DNA of 64,000 nt. Source: Pisolithus tinctorius (taxonomy: Eukaryota; Basidiomycota; Agaricomycetes; Boletales; Pisolithaceae). Shown here piece by piece: positions 9,667 through 20,891 of this stretch. The position numbers were made by a program, and so were the translations under genes. Where the stretch lies: assembly GCA_024663395.1 (NCBI GenBank), contig JANFAH010000004.1:1-64000 (forward strand), in the 5' to 3' direction. Below the pieces are notes generated by a model. The model worked only from the letters and a program-made list of their open reading frames with translations, had not been told where the DNA came from and made no database searches. Position 1 is the first letter of the stretch, and each line of letters opens with the position of its first letter.

Positions 9667-12600
9667 CTATGTCATCTTTGCTAATCCAAATAGAGGTAAG
9701 AAAGAGGTTGATTGGTATTGAGGGAATAGTATCTGACACATCTGATTTTCCTTTGCAATACCCACAAGGATGGGGGTTAAAACTTCAACATCTTCACCAT
9801 GATGCTGAAATGCTGCTGTGATAAGTTTGGCAACAGTAGCTTGGACACCTGATGTTTGATATCTTGTGACAGCCTGTTCAAGGTTTGCCTGAAAATCACC
9901 ATTCACTTTCTTGGCCTGCAACAAGAAGTACAAATATTCAAACACAAGTATAGCACCTGCAATTGGGAGTTATGGATGTCAAATGATGACAAGAGAGCAA
10001 TTACCAATGCCATATGTTGCAACATATTGCATTGAAGGTTTTTGGGAGATGGGCAAAGTAGGCATTTGGAGAGAAGAAGAGTAATCAGTGATAGTAGGCT
10101 ATAATGCTGTCAAGTCAGGTGATCTGTTGATGGCAAAAAGAAAGAAAATAAAACAGACCACCTTAGCAATATGTGATGGGAGCATATCAGGTAACATCAA
10201 TGAGAAAAAGGGCCACAAACCAACTATAAACTTTATCAGTGATCATCATACAAATTGAGAGAAAAATAAATGCACACATTCTACAGCATATATTAGCATA
10301 GGAAAGAATCCTGAAAGATTATGACTAATATGCTGATAGATGCAAGTAGAATATAAGGGTCAAATTGAAATGCCATAGAAATGTTGACCTACATCCTGAA
10401 ATAATGTAAAATATGAATGTGGACTGGATACATCAATTGAGCTCACCATCTATTTATGCAATATGGACAACATTTTCAGAAACCAGGGACCATGGTCAGA
10501 ATGCTTCCACCACCTGCCATGGCTCCACTCACTTGCTATGAATGCAAGTCCAAAAGGGTGGGAGTGAACATGGTCAGAATGCTTCCACCACCTGCCATGG
10601 CTCCACTCACTCTCTATGAATGCAAGTCCAAGAGAGTGGGAGTGAACATGGTCAGAATGCTTCCACCACCTTCCATGGCTCCACTCACCAACTATGAATG
10701 GAAGTCCAAAAGGGTGGGAGTGAACATGGTCAGAATGCTTCCACCACCTGCCATGGCTCCACTCACAAACTATGAATGCAAGTCCAAAAGGGTGGGAGTG
10801 AACATGGTCAGAATGCTTTCACCACCTGCCATGGCTCCACTCACTTCTATGAATGCAAGTCCAAAAGGGTGGGAGTGAACATGGTCAGAATGCTTCCACC
10901 ACCTGCCATGGCTCCACTCACTTGCTATGAATGCAAGTCCAAAAGGGTGGGAGTAAACATGGTCAGAATGCTTCCACCACCTGCCATGGCTCCACTCACC
11001 AACTATGAATGCAAGTCCAAAAGGGTGGGAGTGAACATGGTCAGAATGCTTCCACCACCTGCCATGGCTCCACTCACTCGCTATGAATGCAAGTCCAAAA
11101 GGGTGGGAGTGAACATGGTCAGAATGCTTCCACCACCTGCCATGGCTCCACTCACTTCCTATGAATGCAAGTCCAAAAGGGTGGGAGTGAACATGGTCAG
11201 AATGCTTCCACCACCTGCCATGGCTCCACTCACTTGCTATGAATGCAAGTCCAAAAGGGTGGGAGTAAACATGGTCAGAATGCTTCCACCACCTGCCATG
11301 GCTCCACTCACCAACTATGAATGCAAGTCCAAAAGGGTGGGAGTGAACATGGTCAGAATGCTTCCACCACCTGCCATGGCTCCACTCACTCCCTATGAAT
11401 GCAAGTCCAAAAGGGTGGGAGTGAACATGGTCAGAATGCTTCCACCACCTGCCATGGCTCCACTCACCAACTATGAATGCAAGTCCAAAAGGGTGGGAGT
11501 GAACATGGTCAGAATGCTTCCACCACCTGCCATGGCTCCACTCACTCCCTATGAATGCAAGTCCAAAAGGGTGGGAGTGAACATGGTCAGAATGCTTCCA
11601 CCACCTGCCATGGCTCCACTCACCAACTATGAATGGAAGTCCAAAAGGGTGGGAGTGAACATGGTCAGAATGCTTCCACCACCTGCCATGGCTCCACTCA
11701 CTTCCTATGAATGCAAGTACAAAAGGGTGGGAGTGAACATGGTCAGAATGCTTCCACCACCTGCCATGGCTCCACTCACCAACTATGAATGCAAGTCCAA
11801 AAGGGTGGGAGTAAACATGGTCAGAATGCTTCCACCACCTGCCATGGCTCCACTCACTTGCTATGAATGCAAGTCCAAAAGGGTGGGAGTGAACATGGTC
11901 AGAATGCTTCCACCACCTGCCATGGCTCCACTCACTCCCTATGAATGCAAGTCCAAAAGGGTGGGAGTGAACATGGTCAGAATGCTTCCACCACCTGCCA
12001 TGGCTCCACTCACTTCCTATGAATGCAAGTCCAAAAGGGTGGGAGTGAACATGGTCAGAATGCTTCCAGAGCCTCCAGCACCTGATCCACTCACATGCTA
12101 TCCACCCAATACCACAACCACATTAGTATTCATTATATCCTCTTTTTTACAATTTTACACACATTCTGTTGAAAATCAGTATCTCCTCCAATCCACTCAT
12201 TATCTTCTTACATATGGAAACCATGTTGAAAGATAATATGCAAGACCTGCTGGTGTAATCTTGCCCACCATGCTTTGCATGCAGTTCTTCAGTGTCCTTG
12301 CACATATTAGCACATCCTTATCCTTCAGCTGTCTCACCTACTTTGTTATTGCAAACTCCATACACAGTCCTAGATTAGATTGCTGTGTTGATATGAGGAG
12401 CTGCTGCAGTCCTTCCTCATTTAATGCATTTGCTGTGCATGTCAGTAGGGTTGTACAATCAGCACCCTCTTCTTCCATTCCTGCAGTCATTTCCTGTCAA
12501 TGGTGTGCCATTCTCAGGTGATGGTTAGGATACTCACCAGTGAGTGACAGATAGTCATGGGGTGGAAACCTTGACTTATTCAACCAACCCTTGACCTTTA

Positions 12601-13960
12601 TAACACTCAGTCAACTTCCTTTTTTCTACCTCTGCAGCCCTTTCCATTGCATCATCTTCATTCAAACCATCATCAACAAGTTCCATGAAGGCATCCAAGG
12701 CCAAGGTATCTGCTTTTGTTAGCAATACAATTACAGGAACTGTGACAAAAAAAGTGAAATTTAAAATCATCAAAGTGAGTTTGGTCAATATACACACCAT
12801 GCCCTGTATCACACTTATTAAAAAACTTCTTTTCTGCAGCTGTGACCATCCTGTGGCTATCATGCAAAGGAATGCAAAACCTAAATCCATCACAGAAACC
12901 ATGTCACTTTGCTTAGGGTGTCAGACGCAGTGTTCCTACCATATGGCATGGATTCTCTTATCCAGCTTCATTGTCTTGGCGCGATCCATCACGAATTCTT
13001 CATCGTGTCAAACTCCCCTTCACTTCCGGCCTCGAATCCACGTGAGTCATGGAATACGAAGCGTTGGTTACTCTTGAAAACCAGCTCATCCTCAATGTTG
13101 TGTTCACCACGCTGGATGCATTCAACCATTCAACGTGCATTGCAGAATATTCATGAAATCACTTCACCTTTAGTGAACCCTGCACCAAGGTAGCATCCAC
13201 CTGAATAAAGCCCGACACGTCGTTAATCTCGAGCAAATACCAGGAAACATACACACCTTCTCTCCTTCCCCATTAAAAATTTCTGGTTGATCCGTAGTAT
13301 TACAGACCCTCTGCAGGATTGTCGTTTTACCTGCATTGGCTCTGCCCATGACCAGAATGCGAAAGCGATCGATGCGATCGATGTGCTCTCTCGCTTGCGC
13401 AGGATCTAAGCTAATCATAGGGGATATAGCGGTTGACGCTGCTGGTCAAGGTTCCCAGACTTGTCCCGTGAGCAGTGAGCAGCAAGTACAACGCTTACCC
13501 ACGGCTACTTCTTCAGTGTGTGCAGGAACAGGAGTATCCGTACTCTCTTCCGGAGCACATGGAACGGTGGGTTGCGCCTCGATTAGTGCAGGAGCGAGAG
13601 CACCTGTACTGTTTGACGGAGAACCTGGTCAAGTAACTAAGTACGCTTAGGAACCACATAAAGAACACAGTGCAACCACCTTGAAGAGGCAGGCACGGGA
13701 ATATTCGTGTCTCCAGGGCTAGGGCTAGGGCCCAGAGAACGTGCGCGAGTGTTCTCGACTACCGTGTCAGCACGAACGTCCCCAATATGGCGAGAGAGAG
13801 CCAGAGCCTTCGACAGGAACTTCAGTCAGCACAAGAACGGGATCTGTACTGGCTGGGGGCTGAGCAACTCCAATGGGAGCAGGAACTTGAGATCAACTGC
13901 GTCGTCGCTCGGAGGCGGTTGTCGAATACAACACAACGCCTTGAACCATTCAGGAGCCAT
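9667..13960 (-). CDS. P-loop GTPase family gene, copy 1, containing a microexon/intron array
   Basis: The gene reads from ATG at 13960 (start MAPEWFKALCC, similar to copy 2) through a Pro/Ser-rich N-terminal region. The P-loop exon ends at 13257 (Walker A GRANAGKTT). Further exons are 13200-13168, 13111-12940 (HDSRGFEAG switch region), 12880-12798, one from 12739 (TKAD, base-specificity motif), and the exon ending WFPY at 12212. Introns are 56-59 nt with GT/AG. An array of 24 tiny exons follows (12165-10393), then the C-terminal exons (FEYLYFLLQ, YQTSG) and a stop at 9667. Relatives are soluble or membrane-associated GTP-binding proteins of unknown role. A single base is missing near 12995 and the frame slips again near 12600, so this is a pseudogene or the sequence has errors. 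Everything from about 12940 to the 3' end is CpG-poor. Confidence 0.8.
10393..12165 (-). repeat. Tandem array of 75-nt introns separated by 3-nt microexons (copy 1)
   Basis: Nineteen consecutive 75-nt units (one neighbour 78 nt) are nearly identical. On the minus strand each starts GTGAGTGGAGCC, has TTCTGACC in the middle and ends TTCATAG. Between units lie three bases: on the plus strand these are at 10533-10535, then every 78 bp to 12014-12016, with one 2-nt case at 10845-10846. Read 5' to 3' the triplets from 12165 are AAT CAT GAA GGA CAA TTG GAA TTG GGA TTG GGA TTG CAA GAA CGA TTG CAA (AA) TTT TTG AGA CAA, then ATG (10447) and GAT (10393). Because 78 is divisible by three, the opposite strand is also open as a 26-residue repeat; I treat that as a by-product. 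Confidence 0.85.
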
Positions 13961-14500
13961 GAATAATGAAACGTTGAAGTTCTTGATGTCGCAGGAGTAA
14001 TAAGCGTATAGTTCGAGATGAAGATGGACGCGTGGAGAGGGCGTGGAGTTGCAGACTGTTGGTCGATATCAAGGTGGCGGCTTTTTCCGACACGAGCACA
14101 CGTTCTGATTCAGAAAATAGTTTGTGAAGTCGACACTACTATTACATTCTTCGATCTATACTGCTCGGGTGTCTGTGGTCATGATTGAGTGTATCGTAAG
14201 GAAAGATAGAACTGACATATTAGAGATTGCAAGAGATCATATGTAAGAGTGGTGAACGGCGAAAGAAAGAGAGATTAGCATGTAATTTTGGAGCCTGAAA
14301 CTAGATGTTCGGCAGAGTAATGCGTAAGAAACCACAATTAGAAGCGTCTAAGGAAATCAAAAGTCAACGGAATGGATGAGGGTAATTGGGTACATCCCGT
14401 GTATCCGGTAAGCAAAGTGAATAGGACAGCTAGATAGAATACGAACAGTAAGAAACATCGTGGGGGGAAGATCATACCACGTCGCAAGGGGGATTTACAA
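13961..14500. other. Intergenic, upstream of GTPase copy 1
   Basis: CpG-normal sequence without a supported gene. The bases just upstream of the GTPase ATG (TTTCATTATT) match those upstream of copy 2, so the duplicated segment includes the promoter-proximal region. Confidence 0.5.
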
Positions 14501-15687
14501 TCAGGCAACGCCAATCTCGATAAAACTTCTCCACTTCCACGAAGACACGCGCTCGTCCGGATCGGCCTTCAGATCGATGAAACTACGCAGAGGAAACCAT
14601 GATTCAAGCGTACTCCGTCGTTTGCGTCCGCGAAACATGGCCGTGGAGGCAGGTGAAGCTCCGACAACATTGCCTACAAGGTAGGACGCAGCTGGGGCCG
14701 AGGTGGACATGGCGGGAAGGGACGAACTGCTTGCCGACGCAGAAGGTCCAACAACGAGCCTCGTCCCGGATAAAAATAACGGCACAGACCGTGCAGGTGA
14801 GGGCGAGAATCGTTTCCGGATACGCTGATTATCGTCTGGTCCAGGCCGTACTTTGTTGCTCACGAAGAGACACAAGAATTGGGAGGGCTCTGCCCTTCCT
14901 CAGCTCCTTCATCCTCGACGTCCCCCATCAAGCCTACGCCCTCAACACAAATGGTCGGCGCGAGCCGTATCTCCTCTCCCCGAGGGCGAGTAACAATTAT
15001 ATCCCGTCGGTTGCTCTCGCCGTCACCCTCTTCGTCCTCGCCATCGCTCATACTCATGAAGTTACTCTTTCAGCGTCCATCTCCACGCCCACGCCCCGCA
15101 TTCCCAATCTTCCCCTACCTTCAGACAAGCTAACGCATCCATTCTACTCCGCATTCTGGCCGATGAGGTGATACTTTCTGAGCGCGCAGGTGAAGACGCG
15201 CGACACTGGTGATGAAGCTTATGTGTGTCCGCTCCACTGTCTGAGAACGCCGGTGAACGAGGAGAGAAAGGTGGTGTGAGAGCAACGATGAATCTTACTC
15301 GACAAGAGGACTGAGTGGGACGCGCGGCGATGTGAAGATCGGGGTGGATGAGGTGCTGAGACGAGTACGTTCAGAGATGACGTATACGAGGATGTAGAGG
15401 GTGCAAGCGAAAGACACGGATGCGATGGTTGCACCAGTCAAGAATGTGAAGGGCTCGGAGGTGCTGTCCTCGTTCCCTTCTGCATCGGCAAGGAGGAAGG
15501 CGGCTGCGACTCTGCACTCGGAGGGTTGTTGGGTAGTAAAGTCATACCTACCGATGAGGACACCGCCGGAGGGTCTGGGAGTGACATCAATGCCACCGGC
15601 TTCGGAAAGGGTATATTTCGCAATGACACTCGCGAAGGTCGCCAGGACACGATCGAACAGCAAGCTTAGGAGGGAGAGGAGGAACAT
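14501..15687 (-). CDS. Hypothetical protein with N-terminal hydrophobic segment
   Basis: Three minus-strand frames seem to belong together. 15687-15295 starts MFLLSLLSLLFDRVLATFAS (a signal or membrane segment), with a second hydrophobic stretch (TIASVSFACTLYILVYVI) near its end. 15057-14860 is acidic (MSDGEDEEGDGES). 14875-14501 is Ser/Ala-rich with a basic block FRGRKRRSTLESW near its C-terminus. A GTAAGA donor follows the first segment near 15298. Exact splicing cannot be fixed because frames change between segments. I do not recognise the family. Two hydrophobic segments followed by a charged tail would suit a small membrane protein. Composition and CpG content fit the host genes around it. 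Confidence 0.5.
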
Positions 15688-16016
15688 TTAGGGGTGAATG
15701 CGATATGCCTCTCACGTCGGCTGCGCAGGTACGTCAGCAGGAGTATGCAATATGGATCAAGAAGACACACGAATCGCTGTTCAGTTCTGAGGTACAAAAC
15801 TGGTCGATCGCGACAACATGGAAGTTTTCCGCTTGTGAGAGGATAGTGTGCTGGATCTTATTGACCCAGGGTCCTTGTACAGGCCCTGGTCTTCTACTAG
15901 GTTACTGAGACATGGAGCCCTTGCCGTGGCTGTGCTGTATTAACGCCCGTCACAAGCAAGTCAAACCGACACCGATCAACCCGATAATAAAACATCCTAC
16001 TTAACGAAATATCCAG

Positions 16017-17378
16017 GTTCTTCGTCCTTGGTGTTGGTACTGCGAGCGTGAGTTTGAAGATGAAAAAGGTCAGCCTACTCGTCTGGCGTCTGCTGTGTGC
16101 CGCTCACTGACGCCTTGTCCTCATGCAACATCAAAAGGCGAAACACTTCAAGTGTGGATGTGCCCTCGCCGTCTGAATACCGCCGGTGGTCTTGCAGTTC
16201 ACATCGCAAGTGCACAACTCGAACCAGAAAAGTGCGCAGTCGTGTTCCTATATCTCCTTCCATCTTACTGATCCGCCTCAGCCTGCCTCGAATCGAGAAC
16301 GCATTGCCCGGTCGGGACGGCTATGAAGTGGAAATCTTTGGTATGGAAGGTATTCCTGCACCTGACGTCGCAGACTATAAACGCCGCAGGGAAATCGAAC
16401 TTGGCCTCGCTGCGGGTTCCATTTCCCAACCCCAACCAAAGCGTCCCAAGATCGACAACCGACCTCTTTCGGAGGATGAGCTGCGTGCCCAGTTGGAAGC
16501 CCGCAAGGCACTCATGGGTGCATCGAGCGATGCACCGGCTGCTGCTCCTGCTCCAGAGGCAACTGCTGCAGTTTACAACGCCGCTACCGCATATGCTGTA
16601 CCACCTGCTCCTACTCCTGGCATCACCCCTCTAGGTGCATCGCCGCCTCCTGGGCTTCCCGGCATTTCTTCGCCACCGTTCATGCCCGGTGTTCTCCCTC
16701 CAGGACCTTTCCCGGCGTCCCTCCAATGGCTTCTCCATTCCCTGGCATGCCAGGATTCCCTCCTGGGTATGTCTTGTGATGTAGCTTTTATAGTTGTTCA
16801 TAGCTAATTCTACTTTCCAGCCTCCACCCCCTGGCTTTCCTATGCCGCCTCCGGGTCTGCTGCCGCCACCTGGAATGCTTCCCCCAGGTGCACCACCATT
16901 CCCTCCTGGTGTTTCCCGTCCGCCTCTTCCGCCGCCCACCTTCGTGCCTGCGAGCTCATCTTCGCCAGTCGCGCCTATGAATGGGACGCCTGCTTCAGCT
17001 CCACCTACAGGGTTGTGCCTCCCGCAGCCACAGCACCACAGCCACCGGCGGTGTCCTCCCACCGCCACTTGTACTTCCTAATCCTGCTCTCGAGCAAAAG
17101 TATGGACCTTTCAAGAAGAAGACCGACTTGAAAAAATATGCAGATCCCAATTTCTCCCCTGTATGTACTGCGTTTTTCACCCTCACTTCGTCTGTTTTGG
17201 CCATGGCTTGCTCACGGGTCCACCCTTTTTTTGCTCACAGGAAGAGAAGCGTGGACGTTCTGCGAAGTACTACTTCGCCAGCGATGCAACGAATACCACA
17301 CCATCACAAGATCAAATGGCCAGTGGCACAGAAGAATTTCGCGGGAAGAAACGTGCACGCGCGGAGGATTTCCTCTAA
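16017..17378 (+). CDS. BuGZ/ZNF207-type C2H2 zinc-finger protein
   Basis: The first visible exon (16017-16068) encodes RPWCWYCEREFEDEK, the start of the twin C2H2 region. The next encodes HQKAKHFKC and CPRRLNTAGGLAVHI, followed after a short intron by LPRIENALPGRDGYEVEIF and GMEGIPAPDVADYKRRREIE, hallmarks of the BuGZ/ZNF207 family. A long Pro/Ala-rich middle and a C-terminal block with ADPNFSP, spliced to KYYFASDATN, end at TAA 17378. Family members bind microtubules and the checkpoint protein Bub3 at kinetochores and also act with spliceosome components. The start codon exon was not found. The frame slips near 16157 (inside the zinc finger), near 16188 and twice near 17010-17050, each explicable by one missing base. 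As this is normally a single-copy conserved gene, sequence errors are a serious alternative to pseudogenisation. Confidence 0.82.
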
Positions 17379-18892
17379 CTATGTACGTGCATACATACGC
17401 TTACCGACGAAAGTGGAGTGGGAGAGGTGGTGTTTGGTCAATCTTGTTTCGTTGTGATGGGTCACTTGTGCGGGTCTCCTCGTTCTCTTTCGTTTAATCT
17501 TTCCAGTAGGACCGGTCTGCTGCAACGGGCGGTAATCGTGGGTGTCGGGAACGGTAATGGTATGGGAAAAAAAGTCGGTCGGTGGAAGTGGACGATGAAT
17601 ACCAGCGACGATGGAGAAAGACTTATCAGTCCGTCCCATCCACCTACTTCTTCACCACGCGAGCTTCGACACTCATGGTTTCTTTTCCTCTATCGTATAT
17701 TCCACCCGTCTCCCATCCCCTCACGCTGTGCGAGACATCCAACGTACTTTGCGCTAGAAGTTGGTAAAGTGGCGGATGTTCTTGGAGATCGTGGTTCCCG
17801 GTGCGGTGCCTGTCTTTGTTTTGTTGTCTTGACCATACTCCCTTCTCCCCTCCCTTTCGTCGTCCCCTACGCAAACTCTCGCAACCCCCCTCTCTCATCC
17901 TGCACTATCCCCCTGCGGTATCGTAACAATTGTACGAATGGACAGATTGGAAAAAGATTTGTCATTTTTCCCGTCCAATCACGCTTCCTACTTCACTTAG
18001 ATGTTTTTCTCTGCTTTTCCACTTCGAAATCGGAGGTTACGTGCAGATGGATGCGAACGAGGTAAAGGTTGGTGTGAATATATTTTCGTCGGTCTATATA
18101 TGTGGACTTGAGCTTGCGTTTGGGTGAGTGGAAGGGGTGTCCGTCTGAAACCTCCTTACGAAAACACCAGCCATCTCTGGCGTTTGGCACGTTCAACCCT
18201 CATAGTCGCCGTGGCACAACGATTCAAATGTAAGCGTTAGGCAGGGCCGGCCCAGAGGTATCGGGGTTTAGGTTTTCCCTGCTCACAAGATATTTGTATG
18301 TGGCAGTGTGGAGGAGTGAGTCGTATCTTCTCTATCAATACATCCGTGCTCATCACAATTACTGGAATAAATAGATCTGAACAATGCGAATACTAGTAAG
18401 TGTCAGCACGACCCGGTGAATAGTGATTGCACGTAGACCCCAACTCGGCCTTGGTCAATCCTTCCAGGATTGACTGAAACGTAATCAGTAGTCGTTCTCG
18501 TATTTACAAGTAGGTCGGTTGTCGTGGAGAACACTATGTATGCATACATACCGCACAAGTAACCTCTGCTGCGGGAGTACGCTGTCGTTAGTAGGGCCCA
18601 GGCTCTACTCGTGGGCCCGGGCCGAGCGGTGTCGGTGAGTCACCCACACCCTTAACGTCACCGCATCGATTCCCAAGATAAGGTGGCTTGCGGAAATGCT
18701 GCGGAGTGAGTTTCCGGACGTGTCTCCACTTACGTCGTGCAGCCATCAAATGGTACTGGCATGAGATCTCTCCTCGCGCAGGAGTACTGGCATACACAGG
18801 CTCCCGGAATTCGATACCGCTGCTGGAAGTAGATATATAGATGAAGGACTAGGTTATATACACACCACGCAGGTAGTAGTCATATCCTACAA
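17379..18892. other. Intergenic between BuGZ and BTB-1, no supported gene
   Basis: About 1.5 kb with normal CpG. Frames up to 215 codons occur but lack domain features. GC-rich words such as CAGGGCCGGCCC at about 18243 resemble transposon ends, but no matching end was found. Confidence 0.45.
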
Positions 18893-20038
18893 CTATAGAC
18901 CAAAAACTTCGCGTAATCGGCCAGCCCCCCAGAAGACTTACCCCCGTTACTAAGGAAACAACTACCATTCAGCGTATCTGCCCTCAAACAGTCCCACAAC
19001 GCGAAACTAAAGTCCTTATGGGCCAAAATCTGGAGAAACTCCCCCCGATACAATAGAATATCCGTCATAGACCCCCAACTTATAAACGCCTCGTTCACAA
19101 AACTCACCGCCTCTCTACCCAAGAAGCAAACCAGCCTGTACATCCAACTACGCACCGGACATATCCCCCTGAATAAACACCTTCACCGTATAGGACGCAG
19201 CGACACACCGATGTGCCTGCAATGCGGCGGAATCAGCCAAGAGGACGTTCGTCACTACCTATTCCTATGTCCCAGATACGTAAGAGAACGACACGTACTA
19301 CAAAGAACACTAGGAAGGGACGCTACCTCCATCGCGTACCTCCTCACCAACCCGAAAGCCCAACCACACCTCCTCAAATACGTCTCAGCCACCAAGCGGC
19401 TGCAATGCACATTGGGTGAGATCTCCAAACAACCCTAACGTAGAATAACGCTATGCACAGATAAGAAACAAACGAGAGCGGCAGACAAAGGAGGCAATCG
19501 CCCCTGGACACAACCACCCATCAAGCCAAACAGAAGAAATAACTACGCTCTTCCCTACCACCGTGCTCATCCAACAATCACGTCCTACTCCCCCCACTCG
19601 CCCAACTCAATCACGTCAAGACTAAACCACACCGCACCCCATAACCCATGCACCCGCAACGTACCTGCACAACCAGTTCCCATGTCCAGCAATCGCCACA
19701 CCCTCACGCGCTGCATAACCACCCAAGACAGACTCACACATCCGGACAAAGAAGAACTCGTTATCCCCCAAAAACCCGGTCTTTCGACCACCGGACCAAT
19801 GTAGATAGAGTTAAAACGGTTAGCGAATTTACTAAACCACCCTCACCGCAAAAAGCGGAGTGTCTAAAACGGCCGGCGGGAACGGCGGACTGATGGGAGG
19901 CCAACGGCCTCGCCATCAGGGCATTCACTCGCTGGTAGGAGTGGTAGGCCTTAGGGGGCCAAACCAGACCGTTAAACTACGTTAGAATAGTGCAACATAA
20001 GGTAGAACCACCTTCACGCACTTAAAACTCAGATTTAA

Positions 20039-20072
<34 letters not shown>

Positions 20073-20891
20073 TCGCGTATGAACGGGGTGTAGTCGAGGC
20101 TTTCAGCTTCTTTGTCCCTATCGCCGAGGACAAGGCGTCGAGTGCTGTATTGCTGCGTCCGAGTACGATCCTTGTAGGTGAATGTGAATTCTTCCACGAC
20201 CATTACTAGCCGAAGTTTCTCTCGCACTGAAGCCAACTTCAGCGCGTTTTCGAAACCGATACGCGCCCTTCTTCTATACTGATCGGTGCGGGTCATTTGG
20301 CTAGCGCCAGAAAAGCGGGGAGTAGCCACTCTCTGACGTTGTACTGCAAAGCGAGCACCACTTTGTCTATAGGGTCGACCGGCTTGGAAGGAATGTCCAA
20401 ATGTTGAATGCAGCATTACCAACCCAACGAACTCCCACATCATAGACAACTTGAGGACCGAGATCCATTGGTCCGCGGTCCAAATCCGAACCCCTATTTG
20501 TCCCATGTTTTCTGGTGCATGGCACGAACGTCAACTACGGGTGTAAATTACGTGAGTGCACACACTGACCTGTACATGAGGGCTCGCAGCAAACTTTCAA
20601 ATTCCTTCTTAGAAATGCCCTGCAGAATCACGGCGCACGTATCACTCTGTCCTTCAACTGTCTCGGATTCACCTTGGGGGAGTAGAAACATGTCCCTGAA
20701 GACAGCGGACTCGGCCTCTAACGGCTCCCTGGAAATCCGGAACAGCGAATCCTCTACCTAGTAGAAGGGCGCGTTGGAATATGAGAACAGAAGGCAGAAG
20801 CGAGACGTACGAGGAAGGTGATTGTGTGAGTATAAAATTCCGAGTGCTTTGAGTAGCTACTTGCTGTAGCTGAAACGGTGCCGTTGGACAT
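18893..20891 (-). CDS. BTB/POZ-domain protein 1, with a LINE inserted just before the stop codon
   Basis: The start at 20891 gives MSNGTVSATASSYSKHSEFY. A 52-nt-class intron joins TITFL to VEDSLFRISREPLEAESAVF and RDMFLLPQG, then GISKKEFESLLRAL, the N-terminal BTB fold typical of mushroom BTB proteins. A later exon has WISVLKLSMMWEF and a basic C-terminal part ending YTPFIREVF. BTB domains mediate dimerisation and often recruit Cul3 ubiquitin ligases; the substrate here is unknown. A LINE (18916-20070) with a 14-bp target duplication interrupts the frame. Without it the frame ends within a few codons (stop 18893-18895); with it the protein gains a Lys- or Phe-coded tail from the poly(A) tract, so the gene may still be largely functional. 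Confidence 0.75.
18916..20070 (+). mobile_element. 5'-truncated non-LTR retrotransposon (LINE, Tad-like) with poly(A) tail
   Basis: The coding remnant on the plus strand (about 19005-19438) encodes YIQLRTGHIPLNKHLHRIG, then CLQCGG...HYLFLC, the RNase H/C-terminal zinc-knuckle end of fungal LINE polyproteins, finishing at TAA 19436-19438. A roughly 600-bp 3' UTR and an uninterrupted run of A (20041-20070) follow. The sequence AAAAACTTCGCGTA before the element (18902-18915) reappears after the tail (CTTCGCGTA at 20071-20079, plus shared A), a target-site duplication. The 5' part, including endonuclease and most of the reverse transcriptase, is absent, so it is a dead-on-arrival copy. Its high CpG content and clean tail suggest a recent insertion. 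Confidence 0.9.

Noticed and set aside
10456..12236. CRISPR-like array (regular direct repeats)
   Set aside because: Repeats are 75 nt with 3-base spacers in a eukaryotic intron-rich gene; there are no cas genes and no true spacers.
10776..12236. A 486-residue repeat protein on the plus strand
   Set aside because: The frame follows from the 78-bp period. It is not kept in copies 2 and 3 and is opposite to the GTPase gene. Kept only as an alternative in the findings.
17418..18065. 215-codon plus-strand frame after BuGZ
   Set aside because: Composition is unlike a globular protein and no family motif is visible; likely 3' UTR and spacer.
18243..18630. hAT-like element ends (CAGGGCCGGCCC and GGGCCCGGGCC)
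   Set aside because: The two sites are not inverted copies of each other and no 8-bp duplication is present.
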